64,000 nt of DNA from Microbacterium esteraromaticum. Its GTDB lineage: Bacteria > Actinomycetota > Actinomycetes > Actinomycetales > Microbacteriaceae. The position numbers were made by a program, and so were the translations under genes. Where the stretch lies: assembly GCF_014084045.1 (NCBI RefSeq), contig NZ_CP043732.1, positions 2,604,001 through 2,668,000 on the forward strand, written 5' to 3'. Positions 8,546-18,220 of the stretch are shown in pieces. Position 1 is the stretch's first letter; each line of letters begins with the position of its first letter. A model generated the notes under the pieces. It searched no databases. It was given only the letters and a program-made list of their open reading frames with translations, and had not been told where the DNA came from.

Positions 8546-10600
8546 ATGTCCCTGACCGAATTCACCCGCCGCAGCCTGCCGATGGCCGATCACGTGCGCG
8601 GCAAGCGCTCGGCAGTGACCTGCCAGCTCAAGTGCGCCAACGCCTGCCTGGGCGAGGAGTGCAACACCTCCGCGAACGAGGACTTCCGCTCGATCGCGTC
8701 CGCCGTCTTCTCACGACGTGCCCTGTTCGGACTGGGAGCGGCCGCTGCCGTGGCCGTCGCCGTCGGCGTCGGGCGCACCACACCCGTATCGTCTCCTTCC
8801 GCCGCCGGCGCAGCCGGCACCGGGGCATCCTTCGCCCGCCCCGGACGGGCGGGTCTGTCCTTCAGCGGCATCGCGCCCGTGCCTGCCGAGGTCGACGCCT
8901 TCACGGTGCCGGCCGGGTACACCTGGAAGCCGATCATCCGCTGGGGAGACCCGCTCTTCTCGCGCACGCCGGCCTTCGACATCCGCAACCAGACTCCGAA
9001 GGCGCAGGCCGAGCAGTTCGGCTACAACAGCGACTACCTCGACATCGTCGCCGACCCGAGCGGCAAGACCGGCGTGCTCGTCAACAACCACGAGTACGTC
9101 AACCCGAATCTCATGTTCCCCGACAGCGACGACGCCGCCGAGCTGCGTCGCCGCGGTGACATCTACAAGGCCGCGCAGGGCATGTCGGTCGTCGAGATCC
9201 GCCGCCGCAAGGTCGGCGACCCGTGGGAGTACGTCGTGGACGGGCGCCGCAACCGCCGTCTCACGGTCGAGACCGTCTTCGAGCTCACCGGACCCGCCGC
9301 CGGATCCGACCTGGTCAAGACGGCTGCCGACCCCGAGGGCCGATGGGTGCACGGCACACTCGGCAACTGCGCAGGCGGCACGACGCCATGGGGCACGATC
9401 CTGTCGGGCGAGGAGAACTTCAACGGCTACTTCGCCTGGGCCGCCGACACACCGCAGCAGAAGCGCTACAGCAGCTCCCCGACCACGAGCACGTCCACCG
9501 GATGGGAGACGTACGACCCGCGCTTCGACGCGCACTCGGATGAGTACGTCAACGAGCCGAACCGCTTCGGATACATCGTCGAGGTCGATCCGCAGGATCC
9601 GACGTCGACTCCGCGCAAGCACACCGCGATGGGTCGCTTCAAGCACGAGGGCGCGAACGTCCACGTGGCGGAGGACGGCCGCGTCGTCGCCTACATGGGC
9701 GACGACGAGCGGAACGACTACCTGTACAAGTTCGTGTCGAAGAACCGCATCTCCGGTTCGCGCAGGAAGAACCTCACGCTGCTCAGCGAAGGCGACCTGT
9801 TCGTCGCGAAGTTCCGCGGCAACTCGGCACAGGCCGAGATCACCGGCACGGGTCAGCTGCCCGCCGACGGCGCGTTCGACGGAACGGGGGAGTGGCTGCC
9901 CCTGACCCTCGACGGCGAGAGCGTCGTGCCGGGCTTCAGCACCGAGGAGGTGCTGGTGTACACGCGTCTGGCCGCCGATGCCGTGGGCGCGACGAAGATG
10001 GATCGCCCGGAGGACGTCGAGCCGAATCCGGTCACGGGCAAGGTGTACGTTGCGCTGACCAACAACACGCGTCGCACCGCCGTCGACGAGGCCAATCCGG
10101 TCACCGGCAACCGCTACGGTCATGTGATCGAGCTGACCGAGACCGCGGGGCAGGCCGGGCGCTCGTTCGGATGGAGCGTCCTGCTGCTGTGCGGCGACCC
10201 GAACACGTTCGAGAACGCCTACTTCGCCGGATTCCCCAAGGAGCTCGTCTCGCCGATCTCGTGCCCCGACAACGTCGCGTTCGACTCGAAGGGCGATCTG
10301 TGGATCTCGACCGACGGCGCCCCCAGCACGATCGGGTACGGCGACGGCCTGTTCAAGGTGCCGCTGACGGGCTCCGAGCGCGGCCACGTGCAGCAGTTCC
10401 TGTCGGTTCCTCGCGATGCCGAGACCTGCGGGCCGGTCATCCACGACGAGGAGGGCCTCGTGTTCGTGGCTGTGCAGCACCCGGGTGAGGACGGCACCTT
10501 CGAGCATCCGCGCTCGCTGTTCCCCGACTACGGCTCGACGGCACCCGGCGACGTCGCCGACGCACCCCGCCCCGCCGTGGTGCAGGTCCACCGGATCTGA
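8546..10600 (+). CDS. phoX: PhoX-type phosphatase (DUF839), Tat-exported
   Basis: 684 residues, the size and composition of actinobacterial PhoX-family alkaline phosphatases, which release phosphate from organic esters outside the cell using Ca/Fe. The Tat motif SRRALFGLG starts at residue 56, followed by a hydrophobic Ala/Val stretch to about residue 76; it is unusually internal, after a 50-residue leader with four cysteines (26, 30, 34, 39). Conserved stretches include NNHEYVNPNLMFP, GTTPWGTILSGEENFNGYF, MGRFKHEGANV and RPEDVEPNP. A strong ribosome site (GAGGAGGACAG) precedes ATG 8546. A perfect terminator hairpin follows. Upstream PHO-box-like repeats suggest induction by phosphate limitation. 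Confidence 0.9.
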   Translation: MSLTEFTRRSLPMADHVRGKRSAVTCQLKCANACLGEECNTSANEDFRSIASAVFSRRALFGLGAAAAVAVAVGVGRTTPVSSPSAAGAAGTGASFARPGRAGLSFSGIAPVPAEVDAFTVPAGYTWKPIIRWGDPLFSRTPAFDIRNQTPKAQAEQFGYNSDYLDIVADPSGKTGVLVNNHEYVNPNLMFPDSDDAAELRRRGDIYKAAQGMSVVEIRRRKVGDPWEYVVDGRRNRRLTVETVFELTGPAAGSDLVKTAADPEGRWVHGTLGNCAGGTTPWGTILSGEENFNGYFAWAADTPQQKRYSSSPTTSTSTGWETYDPRFDAHSDEYVNEPNRFGYIVEVDPQDPTSTPRKHTAMGRFKHEGANVHVAEDGRVVAYMGDDERNDYLYKFVSKNRISGSRRKNLTLLSEGDLFVAKFRGNSAQAEITGTGQLPADGAFDGTGEWLPLTLDGESVVPGFSTEEVLVYTRLAADAVGATKMDRPEDVEPNPVTGKVYVALTNNTRRTAVDEANPVTGNRYGHVIELTETAGQAGRSFGWSVLLLCGDPNTFENAYFAGFPKELVSPISCPDNVAFDSKGDLWISTDGAPSTIGYGDGLFKVPLTGSERGHVQQFLSVPRDAETCGPVIHDEEGLVFVAVQHPGEDGTFEHPRSLFPDYGSTAPGDVADAPRPAVVQVHRI

Positions 10601-10618
10601 TCCGACAAGCCGACGGAT

Positions 10619-10649
10619 GCCGGTCAGGGGCGCTGCGCCCCTGACCGGC
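10619..10649 (+). terminator. Terminator hairpin after phoX
   Basis: A 15-bp perfect inverted repeat, GCCGGTCAGGGGCGC and its complement around one central base, 19 bases after the phoX stop. It separates phoX from the nusA operon. No strong T run follows, as is usual at high GC. Confidence 0.75.
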
Positions 10650-10677
10650 GTCTTCGTCTGCGCCGCGCCGGATCGGC

Positions 10678-10740
10678 TATCCTTGTCTGATGCCCGCGGA
10701 GCGTCTGTCCGCGGTGAGAGCTGAATAGAGGAGACCGCTG
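10678..10740 (+). promoter_or_regulatory. nusA operon promoter and leader
   Basis: TATCCT (10678-10683) is a good -10. The short leader that follows contains a CCGCGG...CCGCGG hairpin (about 10694-10713), then the ribosome site AGAGGAGA before the nusA ATG. The hairpin could serve NusA feedback control, which is known for other nusA operons but not shown here. Confidence 0.45.
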
Positions 10741-11724
10741 ATGGACATCGAACTCGGACTGCTGCGCGGAATCGAGAAGGAGAAGGCGATCCCCTTCGAC
10801 GAACTCGTGTCGATCATCGAGCAGGCCATCCTCACCGCCTACGGCAAGCACATCTCCGAAGACGGCGCCGTCCCCGCAGGCGTCCGCGTCGAGCTCGACC
10901 GCAAGACCGGTCACGTGGCTGTGCTGCAGCCCGTTCGCGACGACGAGGGCGCGATCATCGGCGAAGAGGAGACCACCCCGGAGGACTTCGGGCGCATCGC
11001 GGCCTACGCTGCGAAGCAGGTCATCAGCCAGCGCCTGCGCGACATCGCCGACGACGCCGTGCTCGGCGAGTTCCGCGGCAAGGAGGGCGACATCGTCGCC
11101 GGTGTGATCCAGCAGGGCCCGAACCCCCGCATGATCCACGTCGACCTCGGCACGGTCGAGGCCATCCTTCCGCCCGAGGAGCAGGTTCCCGGCGAGGAGT
11201 ACGCCCACGGCCGTCGTCTGCGTGTCTACGTCACCAGCGTGGCCAAGGGTGCGAAGGGCCCGCAGATCACCGTCTCCCGCACACACCCCGGGCTCGTCCG
11301 CAAGCTGTTCGCCCTCGAGGTCCCCGAGATCGCCGGCGGTCTCGTCGAGATCGTCTCGCTCGCCCGTGAGGCCGGTCACCGCACGAAGATCGCGGTCAAG
11401 GCGAACGACCCGTCGGTGAACGCCAAGGGCTCGTGCATCGGAGAGATGGGCCGTCGCGTCCGCGCCGTGACCGAGGAGCTCGCGGGCGAGAAGATCGACA
11501 TCGTCGATCACCACCCCGACCTCGCGACCTTCGTCGCGCACGCGCTGTCGCCCGCCAAGGTCACCTCGGCGTTCGTGCTGGACGCAGGCACCAAGGCCGT
11601 CCGAGCGCTGGTGCCCGACTACCAGCTCTCACTCGCGATCGGCAAGGAGGGCCAGAACGCCCGCCTGGCGGCGAAGCTCACCGGTGCGAAGATCGACATC
11701 CAGCCCGACAGCGTGATGGAGTGA
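10741..11724 (+). CDS. nusA: Transcription termination/antitermination factor NusA
   Basis: Binds RNA polymerase and nascent RNA to control pausing, termination and antitermination. 327 residues: N-terminal polymerase-binding domain (1-105, starting [20 protein letters not shown]), S1 domain (about 108-175) and two KH domains to the end ([22 protein letters not shown]). It lacks the acidic C-terminal repeats of E. coli NusA, as is normal in actinobacteria. It heads the nusA-ylxR-infB group. The gene usually found before it, rimP, is not here; phoX is instead. Confidence 0.97.
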   Translation: MDIELGLLRGIEKEKAIPFDELVSIIEQAILTAYGKHISEDGAVPAGVRVELDRKTGHVAVLQPVRDDEGAIIGEEETTPEDFGRIAAYAAKQVISQRLRDIADDAVLGEFRGKEGDIVAGVIQQGPNPRMIHVDLGTVEAILPPEEQVPGEEYAHGRRLRVYVTSVAKGAKGPQITVSRTHPGLVRKLFALEVPEIAGGLVEIVSLAREAGHRTKIAVKANDPSVNAKGSCIGEMGRRVRAVTEELAGEKIDIVDHHPDLATFVAHALSPAKVTSAFVLDAGTKAVRALVPDYQLSLAIGKEGQNARLAAKLTGAKIDIQPDSVME

Positions 11725-11784
11725 CGCGCGACGACCTGCTCGCACACGGTGCGTCGGGCGTCGGGCGACGCGGCGAGGTGTAAG

Positions 11785-12057
11785 ATGGACCCTGTACGAA
11801 CGTGCGTAGGTTGCCGCGGTCGTGCCTCTCGGACCGCCCTGATCAGGGTGGTGGCGCAGAACGACCGGCTCGTCATCGACGAGCGGGCAGCTCTGCCGGG
11901 GAGAGGCGCGTGGCTGCATCCCTCGCCCGAGTGCCTCGACACCGCTCTGCGGCGAAAGGCCTTCGCACGAGCACTCCGCGTGCCGCCGTCCATCGGGTTC
12001 CCCGAGGCGGAGGACGCGCAGACCATCCAACGGTACTTCCACCGGAACAAAGGCTGA
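11785..12057 (+). CDS. ylxR: YlxR (DUF448) RNA-binding family protein
   Basis: 90 residues from ATG 11785 (ribosome site GAGGTG five bases upstream). The family signature is at the N-terminus: MDPVRTCVGCRGRASRTALI, followed by LPGRGAWLHPSPECLDTALRRKAFARAL. YlxR is a small RNA-binding protein always found between nusA and infB; structure suggests RNA binding, and it has been linked to RNase P and gene regulation in Bacillus. Sixty bases separate it from the nusA stop. Both Cys-x-x-Cys residues are present. Confidence 0.93.
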   Translation: MDPVRTCVGCRGRASRTALIRVVAQNDRLVIDERAALPGRGAWLHPSPECLDTALRRKAFARALRVPPSIGFPEAEDAQTIQRYFHRNKG

Positions 12058-12151
12058 ACGGCTATGGAAACAAAGTGAACGGCTCGAAATGAGACCCGTC
12101 CGCGACTAGTGGTCTGCCCTGCCTGGGCGGACCGACCCAGACAGGAGAATT

Positions 12152-14917
12152 GTGGCTGCCAAACCACGTGTGCACGAGATCGCCGCTGAACTCGGCGTCG
12201 ACAGCAAGTTCGCACTCGCGAAGCTCAAGGAGCTAGGCGAGTTCGTGAAGAGCCCGTCTTCGACGGTGGAGCCCCCGGTGGCGCGCAAGCTGCGCGCCGC
12301 GATCGAGGCCGACCCCAACGCGAAGCCGGCAGAGAAGACCGAGGCGAAGCCGGCTGCCAAGCCCGCCGCCGCGGCACCCAAGGCGCCGACCCCCGGCCCG
12401 AAGCCGGGACCGGCGAAGAAGGCGGCTCCGGCCGCCCCCGAAGAGGCGCCCGCAGCGCCTGAGGCGCCCGCGGCGACGTCGGGCGCACCCACGCCCGGGC
12501 CCGCCAAGCCCGCAGCGCCCAAGCCCGGCGGCAGCGCCCCCGCTTCCGGCGACAGCGCTCCGAAGCCCGGCGGCGCTCCGAAGCCGGGCGCCCCGCGTCC
12601 CGGCAACAACCCGTTCTCTTCCGCTCAGGGCATGGGCCAGCGTCCCGCCGGTCCCCGCCCTGGCAACAACCCCTTCGCGTCGCAGCAGGGCATGGGCCAG
12701 CGGCCCACGCCGGGCAACATCCCGCGGCCGCAGGCTCCTCGCCCCGGTTCGCCGCGTGTCGGCGCTCCGCGTCCCGGGCGTCCCGGTGGCGCACGCGGTG
12801 GTCAGGGCGGCCGTCCCGGCGCACCGTTCCAGCAGCGTCCCGGCGCTCCCGGCCGTCCCGGCGGTGCCGGTGCGGGTGCGGGTGCTGGCGGCGGCTTCCA
12901 GCGTCCTGGCGGCGGCTTCGCAGGTCGACCCGGCGGTGGCGGCGGTCGTGGGCGCGGCCCCGGCGGCGGTACTGCAGGCGCCTTCGGCAAGGGCGGCGGC
13001 AAGAGCAAGCAGCGCAAGTCGCGTCGCGCGAAGCGTCAGGAATTCGAGATGCGGTCGGCGCCGGTCGTCGGCGGCGTCAACGTCTCCAAGGGCAACGGCG
13101 AGATCATCCGACTGCGCCGCGGCGCATCGATCGCCGACTTCGCCGACAAGCTCGAGGCACTGAACGGCTACACCGTCCAGCCCGGCACCCTGGTCACCAT
13201 CCTCTTCAACCTCGGCGAGATGGCCACAGCCACCGAGTCGCTGGACGAGGCGACGTTCGAGGTGCTCGGCGAGGAGCTGGGCTACAAGATCCAGATGGTC
13301 TCGCCCGAGGACGAGGACAAGGAGCTCCTCGAGGGCTTCGGTCTCGATCTCGAGGCCGAGCTCGAAGCCGAGAGCGAGGACGACCTCGAGATCCGTCCTC
13401 CCGTGGTCACCGTCATGGGTCACGTCGACCACGGTAAGACCCGACTGCTCGACGCGATCCGCCAGACGAATGTCATCGAGGGCGAGGCCGGCGGCATCAC
13501 CCAGCACATCGGTGCTTACCAGATCTGGACCGAGCACGAGGGCATCGACCGTGCGGTCACCTTCATCGACACCCCCGGTCACGAGGCGTTCACCGCCATG
13601 CGTGCCCGTGGTGCTCAGGTGACCGACATCGCGATCCTCGTGGTCGCCGCCGACGACGGCATCATGCCGCAGACGGTCGAGGCGCTGAACCACGCGCAGG
13701 CGGCCGAGGTCCCGATCGTGGTCGCGGTCAACAAGGTCGACAAGCCCGAGGCCAACCCCGCCAAGGTGCGCCAGCAGCTCACCGAGTACGGTCTGGTCGC
13801 AGAGGAGTACGGCGGAGACGTCATGTTCGTCGACGTGTCGGCTCGCAACGGGACGGGCATCCAGGATCTGATCGACGCCGTCCTGCTCACGGCCGACGCC
13901 GGTCTCGACCTGACGGCCAACCCGAACAAGGCAGCCCGTGGTGTCGCCATCGAGGCGAAGCTCGACAAGGGCCGCGGTTCGGTCGCGACCGTGCTGATCC
14001 AGTCCGGAACGCTGCGCGTCGGCGATGCGATCGTCGCCGGAACCGCCTACGGCCGCGTTCGCGCGATGCTCGACGAGAACGGCGAGGCCGTCGCAGAGGC
14101 AGCGCCCTCGCGTCCGGTGCAGGTGCAGGGTCTGAACTCCGTGCCGCGCGCCGGTGACGTCTTCATCGTCACCGAAGAGGACCGCATGGCCCGCCAGATC
14201 GCCGAGAAGCGTGAGGCCGTCGAGCGCAACGCCCTGCTGGCCAAGGCCCGCAAGCGCATCTCGCTCGAGGACTTCACCCGCGCTCTCGAAGAGGGCAAGG
14301 TCGAGACGCTCAACCTCATCATCAAGGGCGACGTGTCCGGTGCCGTCGAGGCGCTCGAGGAGTCGCTGCTCAAGATCGAGGTCGACGACTCGGTGCAGCT
14401 GCGCATCATCCACCGCGGTGTCGGTGCGATCACCGAGTCGGATGTGAACCTGGCGACGATCGACAACGCGATCATCGTCGGCTTCAACGTCCGTCCCGAC
14501 ACGAAGGCCCGCGAGGCGGCCGCCCGCGAGGGCGTCGACGTGCGGTTCTACTCGGTGATCTACTCCGCGATCGACGAGATCGAGAACTCCCTCAAGGGCC
14601 TGCTCAAGCCCGAGTTCGAAGAGGTCCAGTCGGGCGTGGCCGAGATCCGCGAGGTGTTCCGCTCCTCCAAGTTCGGCAACATCGCGGGTGTCATCGTCCG
14701 CTCCGGAACGATCACGCGCAACGCGAAGGCGCGCGTCATCCGCGACGGCGTCGTCATCGCCGATGGCCTTGCCATCGAGTCGCTGCGCCGCTTCAAGGAC
14801 GACGTCACCGAGGTCCGCACCGACTTCGAGGCCGGTATCGGACTCGGCAAGTACAACGACATCCAGATCGGCGACGAGATCGAGACGACCGAGCTCGTCG
14901 AGAAGCCTCGCGGCTGA
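12152..14917 (+). CDS. infB: Translation initiation factor IF-2
   Basis: GTPase that delivers initiator tRNA to the ribosome. 921 residues starting at GTG (ribosome site AGGAGAAT). Domains: IF2-N helix bundle (1-50), a low-complexity Pro/Ala/Gly/Arg linker (about 50-300) that includes a duplicated block around PGNNPF and QGMGQRP, then the G domain with GHVDHGKT at 423-430, [20 protein letters not shown] and NKVDKPEAN, and the IF2 domains II-IV to the C-terminus. The long linker is normal for actinobacterial IF2. A 24-bp palindrome follows the gene. The 726-residue frame on the other strand is a shadow. Confidence 0.97.
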   Translation: MAAKPRVHEIAAELGVDSKFALAKLKELGEFVKSPSSTVEPPVARKLRAAIEADPNAKPAEKTEAKPAAKPAAAAPKAPTPGPKPGPAKKAAPAAPEEAPAAPEAPAATSGAPTPGPAKPAAPKPGGSAPASGDSAPKPGGAPKPGAPRPGNNPFSSAQGMGQRPAGPRPGNNPFASQQGMGQRPTPGNIPRPQAPRPGSPRVGAPRPGRPGGARGGQGGRPGAPFQQRPGAPGRPGGAGAGAGAGGGFQRPGGGFAGRPGGGGGRGRGPGGGTAGAFGKGGGKSKQRKSRRAKRQEFEMRSAPVVGGVNVSKGNGEIIRLRRGASIADFADKLEALNGYTVQPGTLVTILFNLGEMATATESLDEATFEVLGEELGYKIQMVSPEDEDKELLEGFGLDLEAELEAESEDDLEIRPPVVTVMGHVDHGKTRLLDAIRQTNVIEGEAGGITQHIGAYQIWTEHEGIDRAVTFIDTPGHEAFTAMRARGAQVTDIAILVVAADDGIMPQTVEALNHAQAAEVPIVVAVNKVDKPEANPAKVRQQLTEYGLVAEEYGGDVMFVDVSARNGTGIQDLIDAVLLTADAGLDLTANPNKAARGVAIEAKLDKGRGSVATVLIQSGTLRVGDAIVAGTAYGRVRAMLDENGEAVAEAAPSRPVQVQGLNSVPRAGDVFIVTEEDRMARQIAEKREAVERNALLAKARKRISLEDFTRALEEGKVETLNLIIKGDVSGAVEALEESLLKIEVDDSVQLRIIHRGVGAITESDVNLATIDNAIIVGFNVRPDTKAREAAAREGVDVRFYSVIYSAIDEIENSLKGLLKPEFEEVQSGVAEIREVFRSSKFGNIAGVIVRSGTITRNAKARVIRDGVVIADGLAIESLRRFKDDVTEVRTDFEAGIGLGKYNDIQIGDEIETTELVEKPRG

Positions 14918-14932
14918 TCACAGCGATACGGT

Positions 14933-14956
14933 GAGGGGCGCCCGCGGGCGCCCCTC
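14933..14956 (+). terminator. Hairpin between infB and rbfA
   Basis: A perfect 24-bp palindrome, half-site GAGGGGCGCCCG, 16 bases after the infB stop and 25 before rbfA. There is no T run, so it may be an attenuator, a processing site or a weak terminator inside the operon. Confidence 0.5.
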
Positions 14957-14981
14957 ATCTGTCCTCAGAAGGAATGGGAAC

Positions 14982-15410
14982 ATGGCTGGAGAACGACAGG
15001 CACGACTCGCGGATCGCATCCGCGTCATCCTCGCCGAGCGTCTCGAGAAGGGTCTGCGCGACCCGCGTCTCGGATTCGTGACCATCACCGACGTGCGCGT
15101 CTCGGGAGACCTGCAGCACGCGTCGGTCTTCTACACCGTGCTCGGCACGGACGAGGAGCGTGTCGCGAGCGGCGCCGCGCTCACCTCGGCGACCGGCCTG
15201 CTGCGCAAGGAGGTCGGGCGTCAGCTCAATGTGCGGCTGGTGCCCACGCTCGAATTCATCCCCGACGCCCTGCCCGAGAGCGCAGGGCACATCGCCGACC
15301 TCCTGCGCGAGGCGCGCGAGCGCGACGCCGAGGTGGCGAAGCTCGCGTCGTCCGCGACGCATGCAGGCGAGGCCGACCCGTACCGTCGCGACGACGAGGA
15401 CGAGGACTGA
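14982..15410 (+). CDS. rbfA: Ribosome-binding factor A
   Basis: Small KH-fold protein needed for late 30S subunit maturation (16S rRNA 5' end). 142 residues from ATG 14982, with ribosome site AGAAGGAA. Diagnostic stretches are ERLEKGLRDPRLGFVTITDV, near residue 20, and VPTLEFIPDALPESAGHIADLL, near 90. The C-terminal 30 residues are an acidic tail. It sits 64 bases after infB, as in other actinobacteria, and is convergent with mutY, whose stop lies 12 bases after the rbfA stop. Confidence 0.96.
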   Translation: MAGERQARLADRIRVILAERLEKGLRDPRLGFVTITDVRVSGDLQHASVFYTVLGTDEERVASGAALTSATGLLRKEVGRQLNVRLVPTLEFIPDALPESAGHIADLLREARERDAEVAKLASSATHAGEADPYRRDDEDED

Positions 15411-15422
15411 CGCTGCTCCCGC

Positions 15423-16325
15423 TCAGCGCGGGAGCAGCAGCATCCCGCCGACGGCCTCGATCAGGCCGTCGGCGATGAGCGAGTCGATCGCACGGTCGCG
15501 CTGAGCCGCATCCGGCCAGTCGGCGACCACCTCTGCGGCAGGCAGCGTGTGGGCCGATGCCTCGCGGAGACTCCGCAGCACGGCTCCGCGCGCCTGGCGG
15601 TCGGACCCTTCGAAGCGCGGCTGCCTGCGTCGCGTGTCACCTGTGTCTGGCCGGCCTGCGGCGACCCATGCGCAGCGGGATGCCAGAGGGCAGGCCTCGC
15701 ATTCCGGTGCGCGCGCTGTGCAGATGACCGCGCCGAGCTCCATCATGGCGGCGTTGAAGAGCGCGGACTCCGCGACGTCGACTGGCAGCAATTCAGCCAT
15801 CCGCGCGAGATCGCGCTTGGCGGGGGGATCGGGCTGCGATCGGCCGTCGACCGCCCTGGCGATCACCCGACGGGTGTTCGTGTCGACGACCGGATGCCTG
15901 TCTCCGTAGTGGAATACCGCCACGGCGCGGGCGGTGTACTCGCCGATGCCCGAGAGCGCAAGCAGCGCGGGGACGTCCCGTGGCACGACGCCGCCGTGAC
16001 GCTCGACGATCTCGATCGCAGCCCGATGAAGCCACAGCGCGCGCCGCGGATAGCCGAGGTTCGCCCACTGATGCACGACCTCGGCAGGGGTGGCGTTCGA
16101 CATCGCCGACGGTGTCGGCCACCGGCGCAGCCACGCATCCAGGTGGGGGATCACCCGGTTGACCGGCGTCTGCTGCAGCATGAACTCGCTGACCAGCGTG
16201 CCCCAGGCGCCGTAGCGATCAGAGAACCCCGAACGCCGCCAGGGGAGATCCCGGGCCGCATCGGCGTACCATTCCAGCAGGGCTGGTCGCCACAGGGCGG
16301 AGGGGATCGTCGAGGGCGAGGGCAT
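15423..16325 (-). CDS. mutY: A/G-specific adenine glycosylase MutY
   Basis: Removes adenine mispaired with 8-oxoguanine. 300 residues: helix-hairpin-helix region LSGIGEYTARAVAVF with the catalytic Asp in VVDTNTRRVIAR, the recognition stretch SEFMLQQTPVNRV, and the iron-sulfur cluster ligands C-x6-C-x2-C-x5-C in CTARAPECEACPLASRC. The C-terminal MutT-like domain is reduced compared with the 350-residue E. coli enzyme, as in related actinobacteria. ATG 16325 is preferred to the adjoining GTG at 16328 because TAGGCT (16333-16338) is seven bases before the ATG. Divergent from truB. Confidence 0.95.
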   Translation of the reverse strand: MPSPSTIPSALWRPALLEWYADAARDLPWRRSGFSDRYGAWGTLVSEFMLQQTPVNRVIPHLDAWLRRWPTPSAMSNATPAEVVHQWANLGYPRRALWLHRAAIEIVERHGGVVPRDVPALLALSGIGEYTARAVAVFHYGDRHPVVDTNTRRVIARAVDGRSQPDPPAKRDLARMAELLPVDVAESALFNAAMMELGAVICTARAPECEACPLASRCAWVAAGRPDTGDTRRRQPRFEGSDRQARGAVLRSLREASAHTLPAAEVVADWPDAAQRDRAIDSLIADGLIEAVGGMLLLPR

Positions 16326-16485
16326 CACGCCCAGCCTAAGCGGCTGACACGGGGAGCGAGCTCACGACGAACACCAAGACGACATGCACAGCAGAGCTCG
16401 TGGGCTCGATGCTGATGCAGCAGGCCTCGAATGCTGCTCGACGGGGTGGTCGTCGCCGCGATCACGGTGTGCCGCTGACACGCTC

Positions 16486-16491
16486 TAGGCT
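16486..16491 (+). promoter_or_regulatory. -10 element of the truB-ribF group
   Basis: TAGGCT, then GGAGGG, then the truB ATG. The GGAGGG may be a ribosome site of a longer transcript or merely the spacer of a leaderless one. The mutY -10 on the other strand is at 16333-16338. Confidence 0.4.
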
Positions 16492-16497
16492 GGAGGG

Positions 16498-17391
16498 ATG
16501 GTCCCACCCGGCATCCTGCTCGTCGACAAACCAGGCGGGCTGACCAGTCACGACGTGGTCGCCCGCACCAGGCGGGCGTTCGGCACCCGGAAGGTCGGCC
16601 ATGCCGGCACCCTCGACCCGATGGCGACGGGACTGCTGGTGATCGGCATCGAAGGCGCGACGAGGCTGCTGACCTACATCGTCGGCGCCGACAAGACGTA
16701 CACCGCCACGATCCGCCTCGGCGCGCGCACCACCACCGACGACGCAGAGGGCGAATCGGTCGCGACGGCCGACGCCGCGGTGCTCGGGGCGGTGACCGAC
16801 GAGAGCATCGCGACAGGCATCGCCGCGCTCACCGGCGCGATCGCGCAGGTGCCGAGCTCGGTCTCGGCGATCAAGGTCGACGGCCGCCGCGCGTACGATC
16901 GGGTGCGTGCGGGGGAGGAGGTCGAGCTCGCCGCACGGGAGGTGACCGTCTCGCGGTTCGACGTGCTGCAGACGCGCCGTGCGGAGGGCCTCATCGAACT
17001 GGACGTCGTCGTGGACTGCTCGTCCGGCACCTACATCCGCGCGCTCGCGCGCGACCTCGGCGACGGGCTGGGCGTCGGCGGGCATCTCACGGCCCTCAGG
17101 CGAACCCGCGTCGGAGGTTTCGACGTCTCCGAGGCGGTGGGCGTCGACGATCTGACCGGCGCCTCCGTGCTGACGCCCGCCGAGGCGGCGGCTCGCACCA
17201 TGCCCGTGCTCCGGGTGGATGCGCAGGAGGCCATCGACCTCCGCCACGGCAAGCGACTGCACGGCCGGGCCGACCGGCTGCCGGCGTCGGAGGTGGCCGC
17301 GATCGACCCGGAGGGCATGCTCGTCGGCGTCATAGAGGCGCGCGGCAACGACATCAAGAGCGCCATGAACATGCCGGAGGTGCAGGCATGA
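16498..17391 (+). CDS. truB: tRNA pseudouridine(55) synthase TruB
   Basis: Makes pseudouridine 55 in the T arm of tRNAs. 297 residues. The catalytic Asp lies in GHAGTLDPMATGLLVIG (about residues 36-52), preceded by DKPGGLTSHDVV; SSVSAIKVDGRRAYDRVRAGE and SSGTYIRALARDLG follow as expected. A C-terminal PUA-like part is present. Its stop overlaps the start of the next membrane protein gene (ATGA), so they are co-translated. Confidence 0.97.
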   Translation: MVPPGILLVDKPGGLTSHDVVARTRRAFGTRKVGHAGTLDPMATGLLVIGIEGATRLLTYIVGADKTYTATIRLGARTTTDDAEGESVATADAAVLGAVTDESIATGIAALTGAIAQVPSSVSAIKVDGRRAYDRVRAGEEVELAAREVTVSRFDVLQTRRAEGLIELDVVVDCSSGTYIRALARDLGDGLGVGGHLTALRRTRVGGFDVSEAVGVDDLTGASVLTPAEAAARTMPVLRVDAQEAIDLRHGKRLHGRADRLPASEVAAIDPEGMLVGVIEARGNDIKSAMNMPEVQA

Positions 17392-17756
17392 TCCTGTGGT
17401 TCACCGTCGTGCAGATCTCCGTCGCGTGCGCTGCCGGGCTGTTCTGCGTGACAGCCGGGCTCGCGGGCCGCCGCCCGAGCGACTGGAGCGTGGGCAGCCT
17501 TCTCCTGGTCGAGGTGCTGCTGATCGCTCAGGTCGTCGTGGCGATCGTCGCCCCGCTGGCGGGCAACCCTCCCACCGGCGACCTCCTGGAGTTCTGGGTG
17601 TATCTCGTATCGGCAGTGCTGCTGCCGATAGGGGGCACGGCATGGGCGCTGCTCGACCGCACCAGGTGGAGCACGGTCATCCTCGGGGTGATCGGCCTGT
17701 CACTGGCCATCATGCTGTGGCGGATGCAGGCGATCTGGACGATCCAGGTCGCGTGA
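17388..17756 (+). CDS. Small membrane protein, function unknown
   Basis: 122 residues with four hydrophobic segments at about 3-24, 36-57, 69-88 and 96-112 and very short loops. It overlaps truB by four bases (ATGA) and is followed 44 bases later by another four-helix protein, so it belongs to the truB-ribF transcript. I do not recognise the family. No catalytic motif is visible; the location between translation and flavin genes says little about its role. Confidence 0.78.
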   Translation: MILWFTVVQISVACAAGLFCVTAGLAGRRPSDWSVGSLLLVEVLLIAQVVVAIVAPLAGNPPTGDLLEFWVYLVSAVLLPIGGTAWALLDRTRWSTVILGVIGLSLAIMLWRMQAIWTIQVA

Positions 17757-17800
17757 CGCAGCCGGGCCCCACCTCCGTCACGCGTAAGATGGAGGACGCA

Positions 17801-18220
17801 ATGTCCCACACCGTTTCGCGCACCCGGATGACGGGCATCGGCCGAGTCCTCGTCATCGTCTACGCCGTGATGGCGCTGGCGGCCACCGGTCGCAGTTTCG
17901 TGCAGATCGTCCGCCGCTTCGAAGAGGCCCCTCTCGCGTACGGCCTCTCGGCGCTCGCCGCCGTCGTCTACATCCTCGCGACCCTCGCCCTCGTGCTCGC
18001 GCACCGACGAGGGTGGTACTCGGTCGCATGGGTGGCGATCGTCTTCGAGCTGACCGGCGTGGTCGTCGTGGGCGCGCTCAGCCTCCTCGCACCGGCGCTG
18101 TTCGGCCATGACAGCGTGTGGTCGTACTTCGGCATGGGGTATCTTTTCGTTCCGCTCGTGCTGCCGGTGTTCGGCCTGTGGTGGCTGCGCACCCATCGTC
18201 CGCAGGGAGAGTCGGCATGA
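17801..18220 (+). CDS. Small four-helix membrane protein, function unknown
   Basis: 139 residues from ATG 17801, which has GGAGGA five bases upstream; another ATG 12 bases earlier is in frame but has no ribosome site. Hydrophobic segments at about 10-31, 43-65, 70-95 and 108-130. The stop codon overlaps the ribF start (ATGA), so it is coupled to FAD synthesis in expression. No known family was recognised. A role in riboflavin transport is possible from position alone but unsupported, since known RibU/PnuX-type proteins are larger. Confidence 0.78.
   Translation: MSHTVSRTRMTGIGRVLVIVYAVMALAATGRSFVQIVRRFEEAPLAYGLSALAAVVYILATLALVLAHRRGWYSVAWVAIVFELTGVVVVGALSLLAPALFGHDSVWSYFGMGYLFVPLVLPVFGLWWLRTHRPQGESA

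Noticed and set aside
8441..8593. A longer flavin amine oxidase starting at 8593
   Set aside because: The extra 51 residues show no conserved feature and would overlap the phoX start and its PHO-box-like repeats; the FAD motif begins right after ATG 8440.
12233..14413. A 726-residue minus-strand frame across infB
   Set aside because: Antisense shadow of infB, with a repetitive Arg/Ala/Gly composition and no recognisable domain.
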